64,000 bases of DNA from an uncultured Clostridia bacterium. Lineage in GTDB: Bacteria; Bacillota; Clostridia; TANB77; CAG-508. Below, one piece after another: positions 7,621-17,339 of this stretch (position 1 is the stretch's first letter; the number at the start of each line of letters is the position of its first letter). The stretch is taken from contig CAKOVX010000002.1 of assembly GCA_934122155.1 (NCBI GenBank), positions 1 through 64,000 of the forward strand, given 5' to 3'. Under the pieces are notes generated by a model, which saw only the letters and a program-made list of their open reading frames with translations, was not told the origin of the DNA and ran no database searches. The translations under genes and the position numbers were made by a program.

Positions 7621-9369
7621 TTACTTTGTTTCAGTTATTCTAATATTTAATTCTCTTAATTGTTCTTTTGTAACAAAGCCTGGTGCACCCATCATTAAAT
7701 CTTCAGCTTTGCTGTTCATTGGAAATGCAATAACCTCTCTAATGTTTTCAGCATCTGTTAAAAGCATTAACATTCTATCCACACCTGGTGCAATTCCAGC
7801 ATGTGGTGGTGCTCCATATTGAAATGCATTAAATAAAGCAGAAAATTTCTCTTCAATGTCTTTTTTAGTATAACCTGCTATTTCAAATGCTTTTACCATT
7901 ATTTCTGGATCATGGTTTCTAACTGCTCCAGATGAAAGCTCAATTCCATTACATACAATATCATATTGATATGCTAAAATTTCAAGTGGATTTTTTGTAA
8001 GTAGTGCTTCCATTCCTCCTTGTGGCATTGAAAATGGGTTATGACAAAATGCTATTTTTCCGTCATCTTCTAATTCATACATTGGAAAATCAACGATCCA
8101 TGCAAATTGAAAACTATCTTCATCTATTAATTCTAATCTTTTTCCTAGCTCTGTTCTTATTTGTCCAGCTAACTCTGATGCTCTTTTTTCATTATCTGCT
8201 ATAAAAAATATTGTATCTTCGCTTTTTAAATCTGCAATTTTTATTAATTCTTTTTTCAAATCAGCTGGTATAAATTTATCTATTGGGCCTTTTAATGACA
8301 TATCTTCTTGTATTTCCAAATATCCAAGTCCAGGCATTCCTAAAGACATTGCATATTCTAACATTTTTTCATGAAATCCCTTTGATAAATGTTTATTAAC
8401 TTTAATTGCTCTTACTGTTCTGTTAATAAATGGTTTAAATGTACATTGTTTAAAAAATTCTGATAAATCTATTATATACAATGGGTTTCTTAAGTCTGGT
8501 TTGTCTGTTCCATATTTTAGAATTGATTCTTTGTATGCAATTCTTGGAAATGGATATTTTGCTATTTTTTTAGTAGAAAATTTACTGAATGTATTATAAA
8601 TAACAGGTTCTATTGCACTAAATACATCTTCTTGTGTAGCATAAGACATTTCCATATCTAATTGATAAAATTCGCCTGGGCATCTGTCAGCTCTTGCATC
8701 TTCATCTCTAAAACATGGTGCAATTTGAAAATATTTATCTATTCCAGATACCATAAGCAATTGTTTAAATTGTTGTGGTGCTTGTGGAAGTGCATAAAAT
8801 TTTCCTTTATGTACCCTGCTTGGTACTAAATAATCTCTAGCTCCTTCTGGTGAAGAACTTGTCAAAATTGGAGTTTGTACTTCTAAAAAGCCACTGCCAA
8901 TCATTTGCTCTCTTAAATATTGAATTACTTTTGAACGCAAAATTAAATTGTTAGTTAGTTTTGTACTTCTTAAGTCCAAAAATCTATATTTAAGCCTTAA
9001 GTCTTCTCTTACAACTTGATTTTTGTTTACTTCAAATGGCAACTCCTTTGTTCTTTTTCCTAAAACTTCAATTGTTTCAATTTTAATTTCTACAAGTCCT
9101 GTTTTTAATTTTGGATTTATGGTTTCCTCATCTCTTTTTTTAACTGTTCCTTCAACACAAACTGATGATTCTATTGGTATATGTGATGCAAAGTCTACAT
9201 CTTCTGTTTTTCCAGAAGTAACTACTTGTGTAATTCCATACATATCACGTATGTCTAAAAATACCAATCCTCCTAAATCTCTAATTGTTTCTACAAATCC
9301 TGCAATTTTAACTTTTTTGCCTACATCTTCTAGGCTTATTTCATTACAGGTATGTGTACGGTAACTCAT
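7621..9369 (-). CDS. aspS: Aspartyl-tRNA synthetase, probably non-discriminating
   Basis: This is a 582-residue bacterial-type class II synthetase: N-terminal OB-fold anticodon domain (about 1-105), catalytic core with motif 2 (FRDEDARADRCPGEFYQLD, near 215-235), a GAD insertion (about 290-420), and motif 3 (GIAPGVDRMLML) near the end. It charges tRNA with Asp. Because it leads an operon with gatCAB and its T-box appears to read Asn, it probably also makes Asp-tRNA(Asn) for amidation. I infer that role from context, not from residues. AAAGGGG precedes the ATG. Confidence 0.95.
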   Translation of the reverse strand: MSYRTHTCNEISLEDVGKKVKIAGFVETIRDLGGLVFLDIRDMYGITQVVTSGKTEDVDFASHIPIESSVCVEGTVKKRDEETINPKLKTGLVEIKIETIEVLGKRTKELPFEVNKNQVVREDLRLKYRFLDLRSTKLTNNLILRSKVIQYLREQMIGSGFLEVQTPILTSSSPEGARDYLVPSRVHKGKFYALPQAPQQFKQLLMVSGIDKYFQIAPCFRDEDARADRCPGEFYQLDMEMSYATQEDVFSAIEPVIYNTFSKFSTKKIAKYPFPRIAYKESILKYGTDKPDLRNPLYIIDLSEFFKQCTFKPFINRTVRAIKVNKHLSKGFHEKMLEYAMSLGMPGLGYLEIQEDMSLKGPIDKFIPADLKKELIKIADLKSEDTIFFIADNEKRASELAGQIRTELGKRLELIDEDSFQFAWIVDFPMYELEDDGKIAFCHNPFSMPQGGMEALLTKNPLEILAYQYDIVCNGIELSSGAVRNHDPEIMVKAFEIAGYTKKDIEEKFSALFNAFQYGAPPHAGIAPGVDRMLMLLTDAENIREVIAFPMNSKAEDLMMGAPGFVTKEQLRELNIRITETK

Positions 9370-9426
9370 AAAAAATTCCCCTTTCTATATTATATTTTTT
9401 CTTATATAGTGTAGGGATAAACAAAA

Positions 9427-9651
9427 GTCCCCGCACTATAAATAGTGCAGGGACGAAATCTCTTTTAGTTCCGCGGTACCACCCAGCTTGAAACTTTTAT
9501 TATTGTTTCCTCTTTTCAAAATTACAGACTACTCCTATGTGTTGGCAAAGTTATGTTCTTCTACAAAAGGCTCTCAGCGCAGTCACCTTTATTCTCTGTT
9601 AGCAACTTTTAACTCGTCGTCATATTCATCACAATCTAATAATTTTTATAA
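9427..9651 (-). promoter_or_regulatory. T-box leader of the aspS-gatCAB operon, likely Asn specifier
   Basis: On the minus strand the leader contains GGGTGGTACCGCGG (complement of 9471-9484), the T-box antiterminator bulge. It then has the terminator stem GTCCCTGCACTAT/ATAGTGCGGGGAC (9427-9454) and a T-rich run. In Stem I, AAAGTT pairs with AACTTT. The sequence just inside that helix is GAAGAACAT, placing AAC (Asn; complement of 9555-9557) at the specifier position followed by A. No GAC (Asp) codon fits there. The overlapping GAA could also be read. Uncharged cognate tRNA would favour read-through. Confidence 0.88.
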
Positions 9652-9657
9652 TTGTGT

Positions 9658-9687
9658 ATTATACCTCATGAATTTCAGTTTTGTCAA
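9658..9687 (-). promoter_or_regulatory. Sigma-A promoter of the T-box/aspS operon
   Basis: On the minus strand, TTGACA (complement of 9682-9687) and TATAAT (complement of 9658-9663) are both perfect, with an 18-bp spacer. The predicted start is near 9651. Confidence 0.88.
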
Positions 9688-9704
9688 TAGGTAATTAATT
9701 ATTT

Positions 9705-12314
9705 TTATACTTCATTTCCATAATAGCTGTCTATTAATATTTGTTTTAATTCTTCAACTAATGGTAGTCTTGGGTTTGCAGTTGTGCATTGATCTTCAAA
9801 TGCTCTATCTGCTAGCAAATCAAGTTTTGCCATAAATTCCTGTTCATTAACTCCTGCTTCTTTAAAGCTTTTTGGAATATTCAAATCTGCATTTAATTTT
9901 TGAATTTCTCTAATTAAAGAGTTAACTCCTTCTTCATTTCCATAAGCAGGGAAATTCATTCTTCTTGATAAATCTGCATATTTTTGGTCTGCAATATAAT
10001 ACTCATATTTAGGGAATGACACAAACTTAGTTGGTCTTTGACTGTTATATCTTATTACATATGGCAATAAAATTGCATTTATTCTTCCATGTGGCAAATG
10101 GAATTCTGCACCTATTTTATGTGCTAAAGAATGGTTTACACCCAAGAATGCATTTGTAAATGCCATACCTGCAATTGTACTTGCATTATGCATTTTTTCT
10201 CTTGCATGTGCATTGCTTCCATTGTTATATGCTTCTCTTAAATTTTTAAATACTAATTCAAATGCTTTTTCTGCTAATCCATCTGTATAATCAGATGCCA
10301 TATTTGATACATAAGCTTCAATAGCATGTGTTAAAACATCCATACCAGTGTCTGCTGTAATTGTTTTTGGTAAACTCATAACTAGATCTGGGTCAACTAT
10401 TGCAACATCTGGTGTTAATTCATAATCTGCTAAAGGATATTTTTTGTTTATTTTTTTATCTGTAATAACAGCAAATGATGTTACTTCTGAACCTGTTCCT
10501 GATGTTGTTGGAATTGCAACTAATTGTGCTTTGTTACCTAATTTAGGGAATTTATAGGTACGTTTTCTTATATCCATAAATTTAAGTTTCATTCCTTCTG
10601 CATCAGCTTCTGGGTGCTCATAAAATAGCCACATTCCTTTTGCAGCATCAATTGGGCTTCCTCCACCTAATGCAATAATTACATCTGGTTTAAACTCTCT
10701 CATCATTTCAACGCCTTTATAAATAGTCTCAAATGATGGGTCTGATTCTACATCTGAAAAAATTTCTGAATGAACATATTCTTTTCTTTTTCTTAAATAA
10801 TATAAAATTTTATCAACATATCCTAAGTTTACCATTGATGAGTCTGTAACTATAAATGCTCTTGATATATTAGGCATTTTTTCTAAGTATGCAATAGAGC
10901 CTGCTTCAAAATATATTTTTTGTGGTATTTTAAACCATTGCATATTAACTCTCCTTTTTGCAACTCTTTTAATATTTATTAAGTTTACACTTGATACATT
11001 AGCTGTTGTTGAATTTCCTCCAAATGTTCCACATCCTAATGTTAATGATGGCATATTTGTATTATATATATCACCTATTGCTCCATGTGTTGATGGTGAA
11101 TTTACTATTATTCTGCCTACTTTTACCTTTTCTGAAAACTTCCTTATTGTTTCATTATCCTCAGAGTGAATAACTGCTGAGTGCCCCATCCCACCAAATT
11201 CAATTAGTTTTTCTGCTAGTTCTATTCCTTCATCTGCATTTTCAACTACATAATATGCAAGTACTGGACTTAGCTTTTCTTTTGAAAATGGGTATTCAAT
11301 ACCAACTCCATTTTCTTTTAATACTAATACTTTTGTGTCTTTTGGAACTTCAATGCCTGCACTCTTTGCAATAATATATGGACTTTTTCCTACTATATCT
11401 GCATTTAGTGCACAGCCTTTTTCAGATATAAACATACTATTACGCAATTTTTTTGTTTGTTCTGCATTTAAAAAGTAGCATCCAGCTTCTTTCATTAATT
11501 TTTCAAATTCTTTGTGAATTTCTTTGTCAACTATAACTGATTGTTCAGATGCACAAATCATTCCGTTGTCAAATGATTTTGATAATACTAAATCATTTAC
11601 TGATGTTTTTAATTTTGCTGTTTTATCTATATAGCAAGGCACATTTCCAGGTCCAACACCTAATGCTGGTTTTCCACATGAGTATGCTGATTTTACCATT
11701 CCACTTCCACCAGTTGCTAAAATCAAATTGACTTCTGGATGATTCATTAATGCAGTTGTAGCTGTTATTGATGGTTCTTCAACCCATAAAATACAATCTT
11801 CTGGAGCTCCTGCTTTTATTGCAGCATCTCTTAAAATTGTTGCAGCCGCAACACTACATTTTTGTGCAGATGGGTGAAAACCAAATATTATAACATTTCT
11901 AGTTTTAGCCGCAATTAATGATTTAAACATTGTAGTTGAAGTTGGGTTTGTAACAGGTGTTACACCTGCTATAATTCCTATTGGTTCTGCAATTTCTTCA
12001 TAACCTTCTTCTTCGTTTTCTTCAATTATTCCAACTGTTTTATCATATTTTATACTGTGATAAATGTATTCTGTTGCAAACATATTCTTAGTAATTTTAT
12101 CTTCGTAAATGCCTCTACCAGTTTCTTCTACTGCCATTTTAGCAAGTTCCATATGATGCTCTAATCCCGCCATTGCCATTTGCTTTACAATTTCATCAAC
12201 TTGCTCTTGGTCTAATTTTAAGTATTCTTCAGATGCTTTTTTAGCTCTTTTTACTAAGCCATCTATCATCTCTTCAATTCTTTTTTTCTCTTCTTCACTA
12301 ATTTCTTTTGCCAT
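9705..12314 (-). CDS. adhE: Bifunctional acetaldehyde-CoA/alcohol dehydrogenase
   Basis: This 869-residue AdhE reduces acetyl-CoA to acetaldehyde and then ethanol, oxidising two NADH. The N-terminal aldehyde-dehydrogenase domain (about 1-430) has the catalytic Cys in [13 protein letters not shown]. The linker leads to an iron-dependent alcohol dehydrogenase (about 455-869) with [12 protein letters not shown] for NAD binding and iron ligands in [27 protein letters not shown]. The start has GAAAGGAAAG upstream. It is probably a single-gene unit from the promoter at 12365-12393. With the NADH-linked hydrogenase at 42-46 kb it would balance redox in fermentation. Confidence 0.97.
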   Translation of the reverse strand: MAKEISEEEKKRIEEMIDGLVKRAKKASEEYLKLDQEQVDEIVKQMAMAGLEHHMELAKMAVEETGRGIYEDKITKNMFATEYIYHSIKYDKTVGIIEENEEEGYEEIAEPIGIIAGVTPVTNPTSTTMFKSLIAAKTRNVIIFGFHPSAQKCSVAAATILRDAAIKAGAPEDCILWVEEPSITATTALMNHPEVNLILATGGSGMVKSAYSCGKPALGVGPGNVPCYIDKTAKLKTSVNDLVLSKSFDNGMICASEQSVIVDKEIHKEFEKLMKEAGCYFLNAEQTKKLRNSMFISEKGCALNADIVGKSPYIIAKSAGIEVPKDTKVLVLKENGVGIEYPFSKEKLSPVLAYYVVENADEGIELAEKLIEFGGMGHSAVIHSEDNETIRKFSEKVKVGRIIVNSPSTHGAIGDIYNTNMPSLTLGCGTFGGNSTTANVSSVNLINIKRVAKRRVNMQWFKIPQKIYFEAGSIAYLEKMPNISRAFIVTDSSMVNLGYVDKILYYLRKRKEYVHSEIFSDVESDPSFETIYKGVEMMREFKPDVIIALGGGSPIDAAKGMWLFYEHPEADAEGMKLKFMDIRKRTYKFPKLGNKAQLVAIPTTSGTGSEVTSFAVITDKKINKKYPLADYELTPDVAIVDPDLVMSLPKTITADTGMDVLTHAIEAYVSNMASDYTDGLAEKAFELVFKNLREAYNNGSNAHAREKMHNASTIAGMAFTNAFLGVNHSLAHKIGAEFHLPHGRINAILLPYVIRYNSQRPTKFVSFPKYEYYIADQKYADLSRRMNFPAYGNEEGVNSLIREIQKLNADLNIPKSFKEAGVNEQEFMAKLDLLADRAFEDQCTTANPRLPLVEELKQILIDSYYGNEV

Positions 12315-12364
12315 TTTAAAACTTTCCTTTCTCTCTTGTGAATAATTATTTCCAATTCTTTGTA

Positions 12365-12393
12365 ATTATATACTAATAAATATTACTTGTAAA
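12365..12393 (-). promoter_or_regulatory. Promoter of adhE
   Basis: On the minus strand TTTACA and TATAAT are separated by 17 bp, about 50 bases before the adhE start. Confidence 0.7.
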
Positions 12394-12404
12394 CAATATA
12401 ACTA

Positions 12405-12442
12405 TAAAAAATAAACCCATAGCTAATATTATTAGCTATGGG
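12405..12442 (-). terminator. Rho-independent terminator of the 88-aa gene
   Basis: CCCATAGCTAATA and TATTAGCTATGGG form a 12-13 bp stem (12416-12442), followed on the minus strand by TTTATTTTTTA. Confidence 0.88.
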
Positions 12443-12450
12443 TAAGGACT

Positions 12451-12717
12451 TTACCTAAGTTCATTTAGAACTTTATAAATTCTTTCTGAGAGCTCACATT
12501 CAGAAATCTCACCTTTTTCAAAATCACTAATTGCTTCTTCTACTTTTTGTTGATATTCTGCGAATTCTTCTGGCCAGCTTGCATGTTGTTTTTCTAGGTT
12601 ACATAGTAGTTTGGTCGTTTTTTCTACCCGCTTGTTGCTCCAATCAATATATTCAATTGAGTAGAGCAGTTGTTGCAAGAAATTAGCATAGTCTTTTTGA
12701 ATCTGTGCATTCTTCAT
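12451..12717 (-). CDS. Hypothetical helical protein, 88 aa
   Basis: The start at 12717 follows AAAGGGGGAAG. The sequence (MKNAQIQKDYANFLQQLLYS.., ending ERIYKVLNELR) is almost entirely helical and acidic with heptad-like spacing, so it is probably a small cytoplasmic coiled-coil protein. It has no Cys motif or membrane segment that would suggest a role. Its codons (AGC, CAG, GAG, CTC) are somewhat richer in G and C than the surrounding genes, like the 110-aa gene at 3.1 kb. It is closed by its own terminator and I do not recognise it. Confidence 0.65.
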   Translation of the reverse strand: MKNAQIQKDYANFLQQLLYSIEYIDWSNKRVEKTTKLLCNLEKQHASWPEEFAEYQQKVEEAISDFEKGEISECELSERIYKVLNELR

Positions 12718-12858
12718 TCTGCTTCCCCCTTTAGCCCTTTTATAAAATAATATGAGTTCTTTTGTATATTATCATAAATTCAACTTTTTTTCAATAGTTA
12801 TGTCTTTTTATATATGTGCATTTTTAGTTATTTAGCTTTGTTTTGTCTTACAATATAT

Positions 12859-13448
12859 TTACTTTTTATCTTCATAAAACCAATCTGTACTTTCTTTGTA
12901 CTTTGTTGGGTTTTCTGCCTTAGATAAATCCTTACTTATTAAAAACAATGCAATTATATATAATATAGATAAAAATTGTACTATAAAATGTGCATAACCT
13001 AAATAAATTATATCTATAACGTCTTCTATATATGGAAGCAATTTTATGGTATCATATATTAGAATCCAGCCTATTGATGCAATTGCTATATATGTAAATA
13101 TACATCTTTTTTTCCTTTACATTTTTACATTTTCTTCTTCATCAAATAATACTATATCGTCTTTATTTAGTCTTTCTTTTTTTGCATTATTTTTTTGCAT
13201 TTTTAGTATTTGATAAATTAATAACATATTTAATAATAAATGTACTATTAATGTTGCATAACTTTTTACTTTAAATACATTATATGCTTCTATACACTCA
13301 TCAATATAATATTGTTTGTCTGTTTTTAGTGCCATTCCTGTTATTCCAATATCTACTTTTGTTTTTTGCTTATCATTTTGAGTAGTATTTTGTGCATTTA
13401 TTCTTCATTACTTATAGATGGTATGTTTCCTCTATCCATAAAAGCCAT
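12859..13448 (-). pseudogene. Decayed small membrane-protein gene (frameshift plus in-frame stop)
   Basis: A good start (GGGGGAAAACAAA then ATG at 13448) opens MAFMDRGNIPSISNEE and stops. In the -1 frame the sequence continues as INAQNTTQNDKQKTKVDIG into MALKTDKQYYIDECIEAY, a membrane helix (SYATLIVHLLLNMLLIYQIL) and a TAA at 13117. After that TAA the same frame stays open for 85 more codons with two further hydrophobic segments, ending DWFYEDKK at 12859. The simplest reading is one roughly 195-residue three-helix membrane protein broken twice. It could instead be two small genes, but the downstream part has no convincing start. Confidence 0.55.
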
Positions 13449-13630
13449 TTTGTTTTCCCCCTAACTTTCTAAGTCTCTATTAAAGTAATTTTAGCATATA
13501 AACTTTTTTAGGCAATATTTCCATTAAATTCCTTATTATTTTATTTTTTAGCAAATTCTACTTTTCTTTCTTTAAAAATTGTTATATAATAAAGCTCGAA
13601 TTAATTATAAATACAAGAGGAGTGAAGTTT

Positions 13631-16057
13631 ATGGGATACAACTTTAAAGATGTTGAAAAAAAATGGCAAGACAAATGGTATAGTGAAGGCACTTTTTATG
13701 CAAAAAATGATCCTTCAATGAAAAAGTGGTATGGATTAATTGAGTTTCCATATCCTTCTGGACAAGGATTACACGTTGGTCACCCTCGTAGCTATACTGC
13801 ATTAGATATTATTGCTAGAAAAAAGAGAATGGAAGGATATAATGTGTTATACCCTATTGGGTTTGATGCATTTGGTTTACCAGCTGAAAACTATGCTATT
13901 AAAAATCACGTTCATCCTAAAATTACAACTGAGAAAAATATTAATCATTTTAGAGAGCAATTAAAAGCTTTAGGTTTTTCATTTGACTGGTCTAGAGAAG
14001 TTAATACAACTGATCCTAATTATTATAAATGGACTCAATGGATTTTTATTCAATTATATAAACATGGCTTAGCATATAAAGCTACAATGCCTATAAACTT
14101 CTGTACAGGTTGTAAAGTAGGTTTAGCGAATGAAGAAGTTGTTAATGGTGTTTGTGAAAGATGCGGAAGTCCAGTTGTTCAAAAAGAAAAAAGTCAATGG
14201 ATGTTAAAAATTACAGAATATGCTCAAAGATTAATTGACGACCTAGATGATGTTGACTATTTAGATAAAATTAAAGCACAACAAAGAAACTGGATTGGTC
14301 GTAGTGAAGGTGCTGAAGTTAAATTTAAACTTGCAAATCATAATAAAGAGTTGGTTGTATACACAACAAGACCTGACACACTATTTGGTGCAACATATAT
14401 GGTAGTTGCTCCAGAACATCCTATTATTAAAGAATTAGAAAATGAAATTACTAACCTAGATGAAGTAAAGGAATATCAAAGACAAGCTAGTTTGAAATCT
14501 GATTTTGAACGCGCTGAATTAAATAAAGAAAAAACAGGTGTTGAAATTAAAGGTATTAGAGCAGTCAACCCTTTAACAAATACAGAAATTCCAATTTGGG
14601 TTTCAGACTATGTTTTAATTACTTATGGTACTGGTGCAATTATGGCTGTTCCTGCTCATGATACAAGAGACTGGGAATTTGCTAAAAAGTTTAGCTTACC
14701 TATCATTCAAGTAATTGAATCTGCAAATGAAAATACAGTTTGTGATATTGAAAAAGAAGCTTTTACAGATGTTGCAAGTGGCAAACTTGTTAACTCTGGT
14801 TTCTTAACAGGTCTATCTGTTGAAGAAGCAAAGAAAAAAGTTATTGATTATTTAGAAGAAAATAAAATTGGAACTAGAAAAGTAAATTATAAATTACGTG
14901 ATTGGGTATTTTCAAGACAACGTTATTGGGGTGAACCAATTCCTATGGTTCATTGTGATAAATGTGGATGGGTTCCACTTCCAGAAGAAGAGCTTCCATT
15001 ATGTTTACCTGATATTGAAGATTATGAACCTGGCGAAAATGGTGAATCACCTTTAGCTAAGCATACTGATTGGGTTAATACAACTTGCCCTCATTGTGGT
15101 GGAAACGCAAAACGTGAGACAGATACAATGCCTCAATGGGCTGGTTCATCTTGGTATTATTTAAGATATATGGATGCACATAATGATAAAGCTTTAGCTT
15201 CTAAAGAAGCCCTAGAATATTGGAGCCCTGTTGATTGGTATAATGGTGGTATGGAACATACTACACTTCACTTATTATACTCAAGATTTTGGCATAAGTT
15301 CTTATATGATATTGGTGTTGTACCAACTAAAGAACCTTATCAAAAGCGTACTTCACATGGTATGATTTTAGGTTCAAACGGAGAAAAAATGTCAAAGTCA
15401 AAAGGTAATGTTATAAACCCTGATGATATTGTTGAAGAATTTGGCGCAGATACATTCCGTGTTTATGAAATGTTTATGGGACCATTTGATCAAACTGCTC
15501 CATGGTCTATGGAAAGTATTCGTGGATGTGGCAAATTTTTAGATAGAGTTTGGAATATGCAAGAATTTTTAGTTGATGGAGATAGCTATTCTCCTGAATT
15601 TGAAAAAATGATGCATAAAGCTATTAAAAAGGTTTCTTCTGATATTGAGGAAATGAAGTTTAATACAGCTGTTTCTACTTTTATGACAATGACAAATGAA
15701 TTTTATAAATTAAAGAAAATAAACAAAGCAGAATACAAAACATTTTTACAATTGTTAAATCCTTTTGCTCCACATATGACTGAAGAGTTATTTGAGATAA
15801 TTGGCTCAGAAGACACAATAGCAAATACTCCATGGCCAACTTATGATGAAGCTAAAACTATTGATGATGAAATTGAAATTCCAGTTCAAGTTAATGGAAA
15901 AGTAAAAGCAACTGTATCTATTGCCTTAGACACTGACGAAGCAATTGTAAAAGAAAAAGTTTATGAAAATCAATCAGTAAAAAATGCAATTAGTGATAAA
16001 AATATTGTTAAAGAAATTTATGTAAAAAATAAAATTTATAATCTTGTTGTTAAATAA
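13631..16057 (+). CDS. leuS: Leucyl-tRNA synthetase
   Basis: This 808-residue class I synthetase starts [20 protein letters not shown] at 13631, after AAGAGGAG. The HIGH-type motif is [11 protein letters not shown] (near 40-50), and KMSKSKGNV (near 580) is the second ATP motif. A CP1 editing domain (about 225-415, with [14 protein letters not shown]) clears misactivated amino acids. The zinc site includes FCTGCKVG and VCERCGSP. An in-frame GTG at 13622 overlaps the ribosome site and is rejected. No T-box is visible in the 180-base leader. It ends in a strong terminator at 16082. Confidence 0.97.
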   Translation: MGYNFKDVEKKWQDKWYSEGTFYAKNDPSMKKWYGLIEFPYPSGQGLHVGHPRSYTALDIIARKKRMEGYNVLYPIGFDAFGLPAENYAIKNHVHPKITTEKNINHFREQLKALGFSFDWSREVNTTDPNYYKWTQWIFIQLYKHGLAYKATMPINFCTGCKVGLANEEVVNGVCERCGSPVVQKEKSQWMLKITEYAQRLIDDLDDVDYLDKIKAQQRNWIGRSEGAEVKFKLANHNKELVVYTTRPDTLFGATYMVVAPEHPIIKELENEITNLDEVKEYQRQASLKSDFERAELNKEKTGVEIKGIRAVNPLTNTEIPIWVSDYVLITYGTGAIMAVPAHDTRDWEFAKKFSLPIIQVIESANENTVCDIEKEAFTDVASGKLVNSGFLTGLSVEEAKKKVIDYLEENKIGTRKVNYKLRDWVFSRQRYWGEPIPMVHCDKCGWVPLPEEELPLCLPDIEDYEPGENGESPLAKHTDWVNTTCPHCGGNAKRETDTMPQWAGSSWYYLRYMDAHNDKALASKEALEYWSPVDWYNGGMEHTTLHLLYSRFWHKFLYDIGVVPTKEPYQKRTSHGMILGSNGEKMSKSKGNVINPDDIVEEFGADTFRVYEMFMGPFDQTAPWSMESIRGCGKFLDRVWNMQEFLVDGDSYSPEFEKMMHKAIKKVSSDIEEMKFNTAVSTFMTMTNEFYKLKKINKAEYKTFLQLLNPFAPHMTEELFEIIGSEDTIANTPWPTYDEAKTIDDEIEIPVQVNGKVKATVSIALDTDEAIVKEKVYENQSVKNAISDKNIVKEIYVKNKIYNLVVK

Positions 16058-16081
16058 TTATAATTTTTAGCATATGTATTT

Positions 16082-16122
16082 AAAAATGAGAAACTTTATA
16101 ACAAAGCTTCTCATTTTTGTTA
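16082..16122 (+). terminator. Rho-independent terminator of leuS
   Basis: AAAAATGAGAA pairs with TTCTCATTTTT, extended inward by CTTT/AAAG around a short loop. Confidence 0.88.
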
Positions 16123-16218
16123 TATTTTTGTAACAAAACTGTAATGTTATTGTAATATTATTTTGTATTATTATGTTATATAATGTAAAAGTAAATTACT
16201 AAGGAGAAGCATTTATAG

Positions 16219-17310
16219 ATGAACATTGAAGCAGAATTAAAAAAAGATGGAATTGAAATTATTGGCAGACTAGACACATTAAGTGTAAATTCTCTTGCTA
16301 AAAGTGTTGCTGAACAAATATGTAGCACATTTCCTAGTGCTCATTTTGATTGCAGTCAACTATTTATTGAGTTTTCTAGAACGCCTATGTATATAGCTAC
16401 AATGCCTGAAGGTTATGCTGAGGCTACTTATTTTTATAAAAATTCCTCTATATATTTTAAAGCTGGAATACCTTTAAAAGACTTAGAAAAGTTTGCTATT
16501 CATGAGCTTATTCATCATATTCAAGAAGTTAAAGATAAAAATGGTTGTTTATATCGTTTGGGATTATGCGAATTTGGTGCATTAAAAACTTATGGAACAG
16601 CTTTAAATGAAGGGGCCGTTCAGTTAGCAACATCAAAAATATTAAATCAAGAAGAAACTATTGTTAAATATTATGAAATTTCGCTTCCTACAAATAGCCC
16701 AAACTGCTACCCTCTTTTATGCAATCTTGTAGCACAGTTAGCTTATTTAGTTGGTGAAAAAGCTCTATTTGATAGTACATTATTTAGTACAGATCAATTT
16801 AAAATTGACTTAATAAATACTTGTGGACGAAAGAATTTTGAAATGATTCAAGATTCACTAGATAAAATTTTAAATATTGAAGAAAAAATTATTGTTTTAA
16901 ACAATAAATTATTAGAAAATGAACTTGCTGATGAAAAAGCTCAAAAAATTGCATTTAAAATTGGTAAATTAAAGGCAGAATTAAAGTCTACATTTATAAG
17001 TACTCAGAACCTAATTTATGGTTCATATTTTGATAATGAGTTTCATAAGTTACATACTACTCAAGAAATTGAGCTTTATCGTACTAAACTATACAATTAT
17101 AAAAATTATATTGGTATTACCGAAAATTATAATGATTTTAATAGCTATTATATTGATAAAATGTCTACATTAGAAGAAAAACATGAAGCAATATTAAATA
17201 ATGTTTCTTTAGTATTGGTTAAAGAAAATAAATTGTCTAAATTATTTAATAGTATAAAATCTATCTTTAAACTAAATAAAAGTTTTGAAAATGATGAAAA
17301 TATACAATAA
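16219..17310 (+). CDS. Putative zinc metallopeptidase-like protein, 363 aa
   Basis: The protein carries IHELIHHIQ with an HExxH core (H95, E96, H99), followed about 32 residues later by ALNEGAVQLA (E131), the spacing and shape of a gluzincin third ligand. There is no signal peptide, so it would act in the cytoplasm. The C-terminal half (about 215-363) is Lys/Glu-rich and helical, probably coiled-coil. I do not recognise the family. Metallopeptidase is inference from the motif alone, and a non-proteolytic metal protein is possible. AAGGAG lies before the ATG and a bidirectional terminator follows. Confidence 0.7.
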   Translation: MNIEAELKKDGIEIIGRLDTLSVNSLAKSVAEQICSTFPSAHFDCSQLFIEFSRTPMYIATMPEGYAEATYFYKNSSIYFKAGIPLKDLEKFAIHELIHHIQEVKDKNGCLYRLGLCEFGALKTYGTALNEGAVQLATSKILNQEETIVKYYEISLPTNSPNCYPLLCNLVAQLAYLVGEKALFDSTLFSTDQFKIDLINTCGRKNFEMIQDSLDKILNIEEKIIVLNNKLLENELADEKAQKIAFKIGKLKAELKSTFISTQNLIYGSYFDNEFHKLHTTQEIELYRTKLYNYKNYIGITENYNDFNSYYIDKMSTLEEKHEAILNNVSLVLVKENKLSKLFNSIKSIFKLNKSFENDENIQ

Positions 17311-17339
17311 AAGTTGGAATTATAAAATTTCCAACTTTT
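17309..17339. terminator. Bidirectional terminator
   Basis: AAAAGTTGGAA/TTCCAACTTTT is a perfect 11-bp stem between convergent genes, overlapping both stop regions. Confidence 0.85.

Noticed and set aside
12315..12364. A Rex-type operator ahead of adhE (TTGGAA..TTCACAA)
   Set aside because: The half-sites are misaligned for the 18-base Rex consensus; only the right half fits.
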